DNA of 64,000 nucleotides, taken from Hyunsoonleella flava. Lineage in GTDB: Bacteria; Bacteroidota; Bacteroidia; Flavobacteriales; Flavobacteriaceae. A program made the position numbers and the translations under genes. Location of the stretch: assembly GCF_004310325.1 (NCBI RefSeq), contig NZ_SIRT01000003.1, positions 62,001 through 126,000 of the forward strand. Direction: 5' to 3'. The notes beneath the pieces were generated by a model. It was given only the letters and a program-made list of their open reading frames with translations. It searched no databases and was not told the origin of the DNA. Shown here in pieces: positions 43,638 to 52,932 of the stretch (within the stretch, counting starts at the first letter, position 1; every line of letters starts with the position of its first letter).

Positions 43638-46600
43638 CTACCTAATTAAACTAAAGTGTCCTTTGAAAATCCTAGTAGCACCTGTATCGTCTACTAAATT
43701 TACCACGTACCAATAATCGTTTGAAGCAAGCAACTGCCCATTAAACGTACCGTTCCAACCTTCGGCTGAAGGCTTTAATTGTTTGATAAGCTTACCATAC
43801 CTATCATAAATAAAAACAGTGGTATTTTGCAAATACGCATTGCTTAGGCCTTTAACATTCCAAGTGTCGTTGGCACCATCTCCATTGGGCGTAAAAAACT
43901 TTGGAAATCCCATAACGAACACCTGAAGGCTAATCACCCCACAACCGTTTTTATCTCTCACATCTACAGTATGCTCACCCGCAAATACATTTTGAAATAA
44001 AGGACTATCTTGAAATGGTCCAAACTCATTATCCAAAGCAAACTCATAGTCTCCAATACCAATATTGGAGTCGTCAATGGTGATGGTATTGTTGTTTGAT
44101 AAATCTTTAACAGTAATATCTGTTTCTGTAATTGTAGAAATTCCCGATGCTTTCACTTGAAACGACACAGGAAATGACTCACAGCCTTCTACTGATGTTG
44201 CCACTACGGTATAGATATCTTCGGTCGCTACTGTGGCAGTTTCAGAAGTACTGACGATATTGTTGTTTGAATCTCGCCATTCATATGAATAAACCCCGTT
44301 AGGATTAAAGGTATTTAAAATAACAGATCCTCCATTTAAACAAAAGGTTTCTGATTGGTCCACCTCAAATTCTGGACGCGGAAAAACTGTCAACACTAAA
44401 TTTGGCCCTATACCAAAACAATCACCATTATCTTCACTTTCAACCCTAACATACAAAGTTTCGGAAAACGGAGTACCATTGGTGTAATTTGTTGGATTCA
44501 GAATTTCATTTTCTTCTAATTGAGCATCAGACAAACTCTTAAAATAGTGTACTGTTAAATTTTGACCTGTTGGAAATTGGTTTATGAAATCTGCAGAAAC
44601 TGTGGTTAAATCGAACACATAAAAACCATCAGGAATATCGTCATCGTCGCATGTATCTAACTCTCTAATAAAATTTGGTGAAAGCGCTGTTGTGGAAACA
44701 TCAAGGGTTATCATCGTAACATCATAACAGCCAGTTGCGTTATTCTCCACACGACCATAAATGGTATTTGAGGTTTGATTATTATAGGGTAACGGATTTA
44801 ACGGGTTATTGGCCATATTAGCATCATTTAGAGACGCATGGTACGTAATATTGAAATTAGCAGGAGATTCGGTAGTGATGATATCATCCAATTCATTTAA
44901 ATTAAAATTTGTAAACCCATCAGGGTTACCATCCTCATCACAATTTTGAAACGTTACTGCGGGTTGAACACTTGGCAGCGGATTTACCCGCACATTAAAT
45001 GACACATCGGTGTAGCAGTTGACATTTAAATTATTCTCTATTCTAACATATATGGTTTGTTCATTTGTTACAGTATTTTCGAAAGATTCAGGAGCTGTAA
45101 CAATAGGTGTAAGTCTTGACGCATCAGTAAAGTACTGAAAGCTAAATTCAGAAGCATTGCTTCCATTCAATAATGTTGGTTCATATGTGGTTAAATCAAA
45201 TAGAGCCAGTCCGTTATTGTCATCTCCATCTAGGTCAGAATCGCAGGTTTCCATCACATCTATTTCTGAGGGCTGTAATGGTACTACTGTTTCATAAACA
45301 AACACCAAAACCTGTAATCTATCTGCACTTTCACATCCTGAAATTGTCTGAGATGCATAATATGTAGTATTATTTTGCGCCACCGCAGATGAACTTATTT
45401 GAGTACCTCCTGTTGGAGTTTCGTACCATTTTATGTCAGTTCCTATTACATCCAAACCAGCTAGAGTTGTGCTTTCAATATCACAAAACTCCTGAACACC
45501 ATTTCCTGTGGGCGCCATTGTTTGCTGTACCGTTACAGTAACTGGTGTTCGTGCTGCTGTTGTACAACCATTTGCAGTGGCTTCTACATAATAAGTGGTG
45601 GTATTTGTAAGCATAGGAGTATTAAACAAACTACCACTTGTGATAGCAGTTCCACCAGTGGGTACGGAATACCAATTGACAATACCTATGGAAGCATTGG
45701 CACCTAAAGTTCCTGTTTCCCCAAAACAAATAGTAGTTTCGTTTACACTCACTATATCTGGAATAGGATTCACTTGCGCAATTACCGCTGTCCTTTCTCC
45801 TATGTAGCAACCATTAACTGATGCCATAGCGTAATAGCTAGAAGTTGTATTTATTACAGGAGTAGTAAATATTGATCCAGTAAAAACTGGTGTTGTAGCT
45901 ATTGGGCTATCAAACCAAGCTACATCGCCATCTGAAGCTGTTGCTTCCAAAGTAAAGCTTCCAGAGCCACATATAGCAGGTGGTGTGACAACATTTGTGA
46001 TTTCAGGAATATTTATTCTTGTACTGGCAGAAATATCGACAATCGGATCTCCAGGTGTGCCACCATATTCTACTATGTAGCCTTGAGGATGGTATGGACT
46101 GGATGGATTTGCATCTCCAGTATTTGGCAAATCGTTCCATGACCCTAGATTACCAACATTTGGACTGGTTACATGTGCATAATTCTCTTCTCTAGGCACA
46201 TTGGAGCAACAATCATTGGGTTCGTTTGCATTCCAGTTGGCATAATTAGGTGTAGCACCATTAACACCGCCATTCCAAAATATGGTTCCAGCTTCAGGTC
46301 CAGTCATCCATCTCCAAACCCCTTCTGTTTGCTCGTCACTTCCACCTATCCAACCGGCACCTGCAGCTTGTTCTCCAGACAGTTGTGCCTCCTCAGGTGT
46401 AGTGATAGTAGCTAAATAGCCTTTTAAGCCAAAGTAAGTTCTTGCATCAGCGGCAGCACGGGCGGCAGTCCAAGTAATCCCTAAATCAGGAACATATTCA
46501 TAGTAGTGGTCTGTAGATGGCAAATAATTTGCGCTTCCAATGGTGAATGAAAACAGCTTGTCACCTCCTTCTGTATTTGTTGTACCTTCAAAGACAACAT

Positions 46601-47018
46601 TATTAACTGCAGCTATTAGATCTGTATAATTCATTGGTAAATTGGAAACACCAGCTAATGAAAGTTTTCCTTGGTTAGCGTCCCAACCCCAGAGAATATT
46701 TGGGTGGCTCCCTGTTAATATGAGCCGATCTTCTCCTAAAGTGTATCCTTCAGAAATTTGAATGAAAAACGCATCAATTTGTGTATCATCAGGATCAATA
46801 ATATCAAAACTTGTAGTGATGTTTATTTGAGTACCTGGGCAATAACTTTGATCGCCAGTTGCCATTAGATTAGGCGGCACATTTTGACACGTTGCCCTAA
46901 ATACACAGAACACAATGATGAACGCTAAAAAACCTTTACAATGAAAATTCAATACAATTTTTTTTATAAAGTTAACTATTATCAATGATTTTACAGAAAG
47001 ATCTAGATATGATACCAA
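43638..47018 (-). CDS. Giant surface protein: C-type lectin domain, Ig-like repeats, T9SS type B signal
   Basis: The 1126-residue product has an N-terminal hydrophobic segment (about 25-44, ending ATCQN) that should act as a signal peptide. A cadherin-like region follows. A C-type lectin domain covers about 168-320: TWTAARAAADARTYFG, GYLATITTPEEAQL, GWIGGSDEQTEGVWRW, NWNANEPNDCCSN. Three Ig-like repeats follow, each with a YY.A....GC pattern (TSSYYAMASVNGC, TTYYVEATANGC, TTYYASQTISGC). Several longer repeats contain CDDDDIPDGFYVFDLT-type motifs. The C-terminal gliding-motility-associated domain has FTPNGDGANDTWNV and IYDRYGKLI. It is likely a T9SS-exported adhesin. The lectin part retains the EPN motif. 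Confidence 0.9.
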   Translation of the reverse strand: MVSYLDLSVKSLIIVNFIKKIVLNFHCKGFLAFIIVFCVFRATCQNVPPNLMATGDQSYCPGTQINITTSFDIIDPDDTQIDAFFIQISEGYTLGEDRLILTGSHPNILWGWDANQGKLSLAGVSNLPMNYTDLIAAVNNVVFEGTTNTEGGDKLFSFTIGSANYLPSTDHYYEYVPDLGITWTAARAAADARTYFGLKGYLATITTPEEAQLSGEQAAGAGWIGGSDEQTEGVWRWMTGPEAGTIFWNGGVNGATPNYANWNANEPNDCCSNVPREENYAHVTSPNVGNLGSWNDLPNTGDANPSSPYHPQGYIVEYGGTPGDPIVDISASTRINIPEITNVVTPPAICGSGSFTLEATASDGDVAWFDSPIATTPVFTGSIFTTPVINTTSSYYAMASVNGCYIGERTAVIAQVNPIPDIVSVNETTICFGETGTLGANASIGIVNWYSVPTGGTAITSGSLFNTPMLTNTTTYYVEATANGCTTAARTPVTVTVQQTMAPTGNGVQEFCDIESTTLAGLDVIGTDIKWYETPTGGTQISSSAVAQNNTTYYASQTISGCESADRLQVLVFVYETVVPLQPSEIDVMETCDSDLDGDDNNGLALFDLTTYEPTLLNGSNASEFSFQYFTDASRLTPIVTAPESFENTVTNEQTIYVRIENNLNVNCYTDVSFNVRVNPLPSVQPAVTFQNCDEDGNPDGFTNFNLNELDDIITTESPANFNITYHASLNDANMANNPLNPLPYNNQTSNTIYGRVENNATGCYDVTMITLDVSTTALSPNFIRELDTCDDDDIPDGFYVFDLTTVSADFINQFPTGQNLTVHYFKSLSDAQLEENEILNPTNYTNGTPFSETLYVRVESEDNGDCFGIGPNLVLTVFPRPEFEVDQSETFCLNGGSVILNTFNPNGVYSYEWRDSNNNIVSTSETATVATEDIYTVVATSVEGCESFPVSFQVKASGISTITETDITVKDLSNNNTITIDDSNIGIGDYEFALDNEFGPFQDSPLFQNVFAGEHTVDVRDKNGCGVISLQVFVMGFPKFFTPNGDGANDTWNVKGLSNAYLQNTTVFIYDRYGKLIKQLKPSAEGWNGTFNGQLLASNDYWYVVNLVDDTGATRIFKGHFSLIR

Positions 47019-47085
47019 AATAGCTGATGAGCTTTTATAATGAACACTAATTTAAAGTACTGAATTACAACTTCTAAATGAAAAT

Positions 47086-48318
47086 TTATTTATTCTTCTC
47101 CTCGATCCATTTACTCAAATACTTTGTGCTTTGTAAGGTGTGATGCACTAGCATTTGTCCAATGAAATTATTTTGACGCTTTTTTTCAAGATTGTCTAAA
47201 GTCTCACTTAATACATCCAGGAAAGTATTCTTGTGATGGTTTTTATTGAAATATGTATTGAAAATTTGAGGAATCACCTTGTGTTTTTCGCTCCATAGTT
47301 GATTATCCTGATAGAGCTTAACTGCTTTTTCAGCAATATCTTCAGGAGTATCACCAATAGATCCGCAAGCCATTATTTGAGCAACCATTCCTTCTGCCCC
47401 AACTTTAGTTGTAACTATCGGTGTACCATTTTTCATAGCATCAATAAATTTACCTTTTAGTCCAGCTCCAAATCTGATAGGTGCCAGACATACCTTAGCG
47501 TTTTGCATCACTTCATTTACATCCTGAGCAAATCCCTTTATTAAAAATCCTTGCTTCTCATTCTGCAACTGAGTTACTTTTTCAGTACCATACGCTCCGT
47601 AAACGTGCAACTCAGCTTTTGGTAATTGGTTTCTAATTAAAGGCCAGACAGCTTCCTTTAAATACAAGACAACATCATAATTTGGAGGATGCAAAAAATT
47701 CCCGATAGTAATAAAATGTTCTCGCTCTTCAAATCTTGGGAGTTCAGAAAAATGGTGTTCTAAAATTTCATCTTCCAGAAAAGGTAAATACAGCAATAAT
47801 GATTCATCAACTTTAAAATCATTTTTTAGTATTTCCATTTCAGACTTAGAAATAATTAAACTTAAATCACAGCGGTAAATACTTGCAATTTCACGTTTTG
47901 CAACATCATTGAACAAATACTTTTTATCAAATGCCCGCTTGTCCTTTAAAGCTTGCTGTCTCCCTTTGCGCAAAAAATGTAAATCCTCGGTATCTAAAAT
48001 TCTAATGGCATTGGGGCATTGTTCTGCAACCCGCCATCCAAATTGTTCTTCCATCATAAACCTATCGAACATAACGATTTGAGGATGCAATGTTTTTACG
48101 AAATCATCAAAACTTGGGTCATTCAACGCAATAGTTTTTGAGGTAACGCCAATAGTATCTAAATCAAAAGCATTTTGAGTTTTAGCACAGGGACTAGCAA
48201 ATGTTATATTGTAGTTTTCAGAAAGAAATACATCAATTAACTGCAACATTCGGCTTCCAGCCGCAGAACTATTGGGCTCTGGCCATACGTAGCCTATAAT
48301 CAATAATTTTTTCTCCAT
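47086..48318 (-). CDS. Glycosyltransferase, GT4-like
   Basis: A 410-residue enzyme with two Rossmann halves. The N-terminal half begins LLIIGYVWPEPNSSAAGSRM, the usual GT-B acceptor domain. The C-terminal half (from about residue 210) has ITIGNFLHPPNYD, AELHVYGAYG, GFAQDVNEVMQNAKVCLAPI and FGAGLKGKFIDAMKNGTPIVTT. The last region is the nucleotide-sugar site with the E/D-type motif of the family. It is a lone glycosyltransferase next to the lectin gene (67-base gap, same strand), so a link to surface glycans is possible but not shown. Confidence 0.85.
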   Translation of the reverse strand: MEKKLLIIGYVWPEPNSSAAGSRMLQLIDVFLSENYNITFASPCAKTQNAFDLDTIGVTSKTIALNDPSFDDFVKTLHPQIVMFDRFMMEEQFGWRVAEQCPNAIRILDTEDLHFLRKGRQQALKDKRAFDKKYLFNDVAKREIASIYRCDLSLIISKSEMEILKNDFKVDESLLLYLPFLEDEILEHHFSELPRFEEREHFITIGNFLHPPNYDVVLYLKEAVWPLIRNQLPKAELHVYGAYGTEKVTQLQNEKQGFLIKGFAQDVNEVMQNAKVCLAPIRFGAGLKGKFIDAMKNGTPIVTTKVGAEGMVAQIMACGSIGDTPEDIAEKAVKLYQDNQLWSEKHKVIPQIFNTYFNKNHHKNTFLDVLSETLDNLEKKRQNNFIGQMLVHHTLQSTKYLSKWIEEKNK

Positions 48319-48396
48319 AAATACACACGAAACTCAAATATCAAACTTCAAATAAATTTCATAATACTAAAGTTTGTTCTATTGGATTTTGGAATC

Positions 48397-48870
48397 TTAT
48401 TCAGGCTTTGGTTGTAATCCGTACATAACACGTACTTGTTTTGCCCAATCTATTACGGTTTTAACCTGCGCTTCGGTTAATTTCGCATCGCCATGCGTCC
48501 AAGTATAAGAATTTAATGGCATCTCTCCTTCTTCAACTTCCTCAATCAATTCCTCAAATTTATGGTCTTTTCGTTTAACGGAATTACCTTCCCACTTAGA
48601 TACATTAAAATGTTTTTTTCCGTCTTTAACATGTCCAGCCAACCAATAATTTACTGGAGTAATACTATTATACCATGGATAACGGGTAGCATCGCTATGG
48701 CAATCATAACAAGCATTTCTTAAAATGAGTTTTACATCTTCTGGTGGGTTTGTTTCAGCTTCAAAAGCAGATACGGAGGCGATATCGCCATCATTTTTTT
48801 CTGGTCCGAAAAATTGAGCAATTATAAAGACCATGAGAAGCACTAAACCTATTTTTTTTACTATTTTCAT
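48397..48870 (-). CDS. Membrane-anchored haem-binding (cytochrome c-like) protein
   Basis: A 157-residue protein with an N-terminal membrane helix (about residues 5-22) and one haem c attachment motif CYDCH (in LRNACYDCHSD). SDATRYPWYNSITPVNYWLAGH follows, quoted as RYPWYNSITPVNYWL, which marks the Haem_bd domain family. The C-terminal half includes GEMPLNSYTWTH with a possible Met ligand and TEAQVKTVIDWAKQV. It probably works in electron transfer or sensing in the periplasm. It is monocistronic and divergent from the HEAT-like gene. Confidence 0.85.
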   Translation of the reverse strand: MKIVKKIGLVLLMVFIIAQFFGPEKNDGDIASVSAFEAETNPPEDVKLILRNACYDCHSDATRYPWYNSITPVNYWLAGHVKDGKKHFNVSKWEGNSVKRKDHKFEELIEEVEEGEMPLNSYTWTHGDAKLTEAQVKTVIDWAKQVRVMYGLQPKPE

Positions 48871-48907
48871 ACAGGTAAAATTTAGATTTTAAAAATAAGA
48901 AAACCTT

Positions 48908-49498
48908 TTGACTACGGCTGAACTTTATAAAGAATTAAATTATGTAAATCACTCTCGTGAGAAACGTCTCTATTATGCGAATTTAGTGATTGAACATCCT
49001 GAACTGGTTCCGAAACTTCTAGATATTCTTTTTATGGTAGATGACAAAACGTCTACCAGAGCAGCATGGGTTTTGGAGTTTATGTGCAGTAACAAACTAG
49101 AAGCTATTATTCCGTATTTGGATACATTTACTTCCAATATAAAAAAAGTACACTTAGATTCAGCTGTACGACCTGTTGCAAAAATTTGCGAACTGCTGGC
49201 AAAAGCATATGCATCAAAAGAAGATAATGTAATAAAACACCACTTAACAGAAGTTCATAAAGAACACATCATCGAAACCTGTTTCGACTATATGATTAAT
49301 GATGAAAAAGTAGCCCCAAAAGCCTATTCCATGAATACCTTATTTTTATTTGGAAAGGGTTACGATTGGGTATATCCAGAATTAGTTCTAATCTTAGAGC
49401 GCGATTTCCATTCTCAAAGTGCAGCCTTTAAAGCGCGTGCAAGACATATTTTGAAAAAGATAAAGAAATCATCCAAAGAAAAACCATCTAAAAAATAA
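48908..49498 (+). CDS. HEAT-like helical protein upstream of purB
   Basis: A 196-residue all-helical protein starting at a TTG, since no ATG fits. Repeated helix pairs look like HEAT/ARM units: LVPKLLDILFMVDDKTSTRAAWVLEF (its core TSTRAAWVLEF), then IIPYLDTF, RPVAKICELLA and KARARHILKKIKK. The C-terminus is very basic. Flavobacterial relatives are often labelled adenylosuccinate lyase, but none of the lyase motifs is here. That label seems to come from the real purB 67 bases downstream. A protein-binding role is possible. Confidence 0.65.
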   Translation: MTTAELYKELNYVNHSREKRLYYANLVIEHPELVPKLLDILFMVDDKTSTRAAWVLEFMCSNKLEAIIPYLDTFTSNIKKVHLDSAVRPVAKICELLAKAYASKEDNVIKHHLTEVHKEHIIETCFDYMINDEKVAPKAYSMNTLFLFGKGYDWVYPELVLILERDFHSQSAAFKARARHILKKIKKSSKEKPSKK

Positions 49499-49531
49499 TA
49501 CATCTTATATCACAAATCGTAAATCAAAACG

Positions 49532-49539
49532 TATCTTTG
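49532..49539 (+). promoter_or_regulatory. -7 box of purB
   Basis: TATCTTTG fits TAnnTTTG and is followed by the same GTGGC as the csp1 box. It lies 25 bases before the purB start. No convincing -33 TTTG is seen. Confidence 0.5.
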
Positions 49540-49564
49540 TGGCTTTCCAAAAAATCGAACAAAA

Positions 49565-50908
49565 ATGTCTTTATCATCACTAAACGCCATTTCTCCAATT
49601 GATGGTCGTTACAGAAACAAAATTGACGCATTAGGTGCATATTTTTCAGAAGAAGCTTTAATTAAATATCGTGTTTTAGTTGAAATAGAATATTTCATCG
49701 CCCTTTGCGAAATTCCTTTACCTCAGTTAGAAAAGGTAAATCACAGCATTTTTGAAGATTTAAGAGCCATTTACAAAGATTTCTCTTCTGAAAATGCAGA
49801 GGCTATAAAAAAGATAGAGAGCATAACCAATCACGACGTTAAAGCTGTTGAGTATTTTATAAAAGAAAAGTTTGATGCTTTAGGGCTTTCAGAATATAAA
49901 GAGTTTATCCATTTTGGATTAACATCGCAGGACATTAACAATACGGCAATTCCATTAAGTATTAAAGAAGCCATGAATGATGTTTATGTTCCAGAATATT
50001 TTAATGTTTTAAATAGATTAAAGGAACTAGTAAAAGATTGGGCTAAAGTTTCAATGCTAGCACGAACCCATGGACAACCTGCCTCTCCTACCCGTTTAGG
50101 CAAGGAAATTGAGGTATTTGTTGTGCGTCTTGAAGAACAATTTAATTTACTAAATGATGTTCCAAGTGCCGCTAAATTTGGAGGCGCAACAGGTAATTTT
50201 AATGCACACCACGTAGCCTATCCCAATATTGACTGGAAGGCCTTTGGAAATACATTTGTTCAAGAAAAGTTAGGATTGCAGCACTCTTTCCCAACTACAC
50301 AGATTGAACATTACGATCATATGGCTGCCTTGTTCGACACTTTAAAACGCATCAATACTATTTTAATTGATTTGGATAGGGATGTTTGGACCTATGTATC
50401 CATGGACTACTTTAAGCAAAAAATTAAAAAAGGAGAAGTTGGTAGTTCTGCTATGCCACATAAAGTAAACCCTATAGATTTTGAGAATTCTGAAGGAAAC
50501 TTAGGTATTGCCAATGCTATTTTTGAGCACCTCTCAGCTAAATTACCAATATCAAGATTACAGCGCGACTTAACGGATAGTACGGTTTTAAGAAACGTTG
50601 GTGTCCCTTTTGGCCATACGATCATAGGTTTTAAATCCACCTTAAAAGGCTTAAACAAATTATTACTGAATGAAAGTAAGTTTGCTGAAGATTTAGAAAA
50701 CAATTGGGCAGTGGTAGCTGAAGCTATTCAAACCATCCTAAGAAGAGAAGGGTACCCAAACCCATATGAGGCTTTAAAAGGACTTACCAGAACCAATGAA
50801 AAAATAAATCAAACTTCAATTTCAAATTTTATCGATACCTTAGAGGTTTCTGATGAAATTAAAACAGAATTAAAACAAATTACTCCAGGTAATTATACCG
50901 GAATTTAA
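49565..50908 (+). CDS. purB: Adenylosuccinate lyase
   Basis: PurB catalyses two fumarate-releasing steps of purine synthesis (SAICAR to AICAR, adenylosuccinate to AMP). The 447-residue length and motifs fit the long E. coli-type enzyme: LNAISPIDGRYRNK at the start, TNHDVKAVEYF, HFGLTSQDINNTA, ARTHGQPASPTRLG with the catalytic His, and the fumarase-superfamily signature GEVGSSAMPHKVNPIDFENSEG (its core GSSAMPHKVNP). The late catalytic Ser loop is intact. Confidence 0.96.
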   Translation: MSLSSLNAISPIDGRYRNKIDALGAYFSEEALIKYRVLVEIEYFIALCEIPLPQLEKVNHSIFEDLRAIYKDFSSENAEAIKKIESITNHDVKAVEYFIKEKFDALGLSEYKEFIHFGLTSQDINNTAIPLSIKEAMNDVYVPEYFNVLNRLKELVKDWAKVSMLARTHGQPASPTRLGKEIEVFVVRLEEQFNLLNDVPSAAKFGGATGNFNAHHVAYPNIDWKAFGNTFVQEKLGLQHSFPTTQIEHYDHMAALFDTLKRINTILIDLDRDVWTYVSMDYFKQKIKKGEVGSSAMPHKVNPIDFENSEGNLGIANAIFEHLSAKLPISRLQRDLTDSTVLRNVGVPFGHTIIGFKSTLKGLNKLLLNESKFAEDLENNWAVVAEAIQTILRREGYPNPYEALKGLTRTNEKINQTSISNFIDTLEVSDEIKTELKQITPGNYTGI

Positions 50909-50917
50909 TTGATAATT

Positions 50918-51091
50918 ATGTTAAGCGACAAACAATCATTAGTGCTTACCGGTTTAATGGCAGTTGGTATCTTTGTGTTCGGTGTGCTGGATATTCTGGA
51001 TAATTTTTTAGTGCTTACCATTTTAACGCTGGTGTTTTTTGCAATACTTATAAATTTGCTTTATTCCAATTATCGGCACAAACAAGACTAG
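50918..51091 (+). CDS. Small two-helix membrane protein
   Basis: A 57-residue protein starting at the ATG 10 bases after purB. Two hydrophobic helices, about residues 8-24 and 29-47, are joined by DILDN, and a basic end (YSNYRHKQD) follows. It is probably co-transcribed with purB, as the terminator follows only after it. No family recognised. Confidence 0.6.
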   Translation: MLSDKQSLVLTGLMAVGIFVFGVLDILDNFLVLTILTLVFFAILINLLYSNYRHKQD

Positions 51092-51121
51092 CTCATTTCT
51101 ATAGTCTATAAAAGAATAAAT

Positions 51122-51153
51122 AAAAAAGGGTTCCAATTTCGGAAACCTTTTTT
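51122..51153 (+). terminator. Terminator after the purB operon
   Basis: AAAAAGGGTTCC and GGAAACCTTTTTT pair with one mismatch around AATTTC, ending in a run of Ts. It also has As on the left, so it can work for the convergent DUF4252 gene. Confidence 0.88.
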
Positions 51154-51184
51154 CTATTAACATTATAATCTATTACTAAATTAT

Positions 51185-51727
51185 CTACTTAAAAAAATCG
51201 AGCATTTCTTGCATTTGTGTCTCATCAAGATTTGATGTTTTTAATGCTTCACTAAGGGTTACCATTTTTTCAGGACTCATGTCACTACCTAAAATTCTCA
51301 CTACTGCAAAACCCATATCTTCTGCACTTCCAAAAAGCACCACTTCATCCGCTTCATCATCATCACCAATATATTTTACCAAAATCTTTCTGCCTTTGTC
51401 ACTAAATTCCATTAAGTCCTGATATTTGTCCTGCTTTAAAATGGATTTCACCTTACCTAGCTCTGTTGCATATACATCCTTGTTAGTATCGTTTATATTA
51501 AAACCTAAGAAATTCAACCTGCGTACTGAATTAAAAGCTTCATTCTGCTCTTCAGTGAAATTAGTTTTATCTAATTTTACCATAGATACCGGTAAATCCT
51601 GAGATATAAAATTTGGCTGTTCTTGATGATCTACAAAGTATCGTTGTAAGCTTGGTTCACTATTACAGCTTACCAAAACAACACTTAATAAAGCTGTTAT
51701 AAAAAAGGTTTTAACTGTTCGTTTCAT
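51185..51727 (-). CDS. DUF4252 lipoprotein
   Basis: A 180-residue lipoprotein with lipobox LVSC (about residues 18-21). The DUF4252 body has VSMVKLDKTNFTEEQNEAFNSVRRLNFLGF (ends quoted as VSMVKLDKTNF and SVRRLNFLGF), then YIGDDDEADEVVLFGSAEDMGFAVVRILG and an end rich in Met. DUF4252 proteins are found behind ECF sigma factors in Bacteroidota; their role is unknown. It is the last gene of the sigma run, 130 bases after the other DUF4252 gene. Confidence 0.85.
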   Translation of the reverse strand: MKRTVKTFFITALLSVVLVSCNSEPSLQRYFVDHQEQPNFISQDLPVSMVKLDKTNFTEEQNEAFNSVRRLNFLGFNINDTNKDVYATELGKVKSILKQDKYQDLMEFSDKGRKILVKYIGDDDEADEVVLFGSAEDMGFAVVRILGSDMSPEKMVTLSEALKTSNLDETQMQEMLDFFK

Positions 51728-51857
51728 TTGTTTGATGATTAACTAAGCCTTTTAATGCTTAAATATTAATAAGTTACACAAATTTTCTTCATTCTAAATT
51801 TAAAAGATAGAATGAAGAAAATATATGTTCATTTTATGATTGAAATTTGATGATATC

Positions 51858-52418
51858 TTATTTATCTTTCTCTAAATGCTGCCCTCCAGGGATATTCATT
51901 TTTTGAGTTAACTTAGAGATTTCATTCAAATCGATATCTCCTGTCATAGATACTACTACAGTTTCTATTTTACGCTCTTTTCCATTAATCTCAACTTTCT
52001 CATCCATTTTTTTATCAATACCTGTTACAAATATTAACAACTCTTCTACGTGGTCTGCATCCTTTCCTTCTTTTACGTAAAACATCACTTCGGTACCATC
52101 GTCCTTCACTTCCATAAGCTCTTCTAACTTACTAGAACGAGATTTTACCCATTTTGTGATATCTGCTGAAATTGCTGAATTGTCAGTAACTATAGTTTTA
52201 AAACTGGTAATGCTTTTTACCATATCCATATAAGCTTGCGCCTCAGGATCATCAACATCAATATTTATTTTTGCCAACATCTGGAACATCTTTGGTTTAA
52301 TGTTCACAAAGGTTACATTAGGGTCGTCACTGTACTTCTCAAAAACATTTTTTTGAGCCATTCCTGTTAACGGCAACAACATAATTGCCATAATTACTAC
52401 TATTAATCGTGTTTTCAT
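51858..52418 (-). CDS. DUF4252 exported protein
   Basis: The product has 186 residues from the ATG at 52418, which yields a clean signal peptide ending LTGMAQ. A longer in-frame start at 52451 would spoil it. The body has VTFVNIKPKMFQMLAKIN, then KSITSFKTIVTD, VMFYVKEGKDADHVEELLIFVTG (quoted in part), and VVVSMTGDIDLNEISKLTQKM. It is a paralogue of the next gene, without a lipobox. It lies 43 bases after the small membrane gene of the sigma operon. Confidence 0.85.
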   Translation of the reverse strand: MKTRLIVVIMAIMLLPLTGMAQKNVFEKYSDDPNVTFVNIKPKMFQMLAKINIDVDDPEAQAYMDMVKSITSFKTIVTDNSAISADITKWVKSRSSKLEELMEVKDDGTEVMFYVKEGKDADHVEELLIFVTGIDKKMDEKVEINGKERKIETVVVSMTGDIDLNEISKLTQKMNIPGGQHLEKDK

Positions 52419-52461
52419 CTTATTTGTGTTAAGTGTATTTAAAGTTTTCATTTTTGTTTTT

Positions 52462-52932
52462 TTACTGATCTTTCTTAAAAATTATACTTGTTGAATTTTC
52501 AATTTCATTCAAATAATTTAAGGTTGATGCGCCTTTGTTTACCTCGTCTAGGTAGCCCACAGTAGCCGTACCTTTGTTAAAATGATTTGAAATCATTGCT
52601 AGCTGTTTTGATACTTCGTTAAACGCTAGTTCTGGGTCTTCAATCGTACCTAAATCATCAGGCTGATTAAAATAAACCCCCAACATTATAACCGCCACTG
52701 CTGCAACCGATAACCACCTGTAATTAAATCTCTTTTTAGTTTTTAATGGAAGGGTTTTAGTAAACTGTTCTTGTTGGTTTCCCAAAAAATACATAAACAT
52801 GGGTTTATAGTGCTCTAAGTGTGGCGCAACGTTGTCTCCAGAAAAATAGTTTTTTAACACTTGCTCTTCCTTAAGGCTCGTTTCCCCGTTCTCGTACTTT
52901 TCAAGTAATTTTTCTATACTATTTAATACCAT
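52462..52932 (-). CDS. Small membrane protein paired with ECF sigma factor (possible anti-sigma)
   Basis: A 156-residue protein. A charged N-terminal helical region (about 1-68, IEKLLEKYENGETSLKEEQ) is followed by one membrane helix (WLSVAAVAVIMLGVYFN, about 73-89) and a periplasmic part. Its start overlaps the end of the sigma gene by 14 bases, so both are translated together. The gene position and topology match anti-sigma factors. The N-terminal pattern (YENGETSLKEEQ) is seen in small regulators with sigma factors in Bacteroidota. The anti-sigma role is inference. Confidence 0.7.
   Translation of the reverse strand: MVLNSIEKLLEKYENGETSLKEEQVLKNYFSGDNVAPHLEHYKPMFMYFLGNQQEQFTKTLPLKTKKRFNYRWLSVAAVAVIMLGVYFNQPDDLGTIEDPELAFNEVSKQLAMISNHFNKGTATVGYLDEVNKGASTLNYLNEIENSTSIIFKKDQ

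Noticed and set aside
48908-49498. Label adenylosuccinate lyase for the HEAT-like gene
   Set aside because: None of the fumarase-superfamily motifs is present. The real purB is the next gene.
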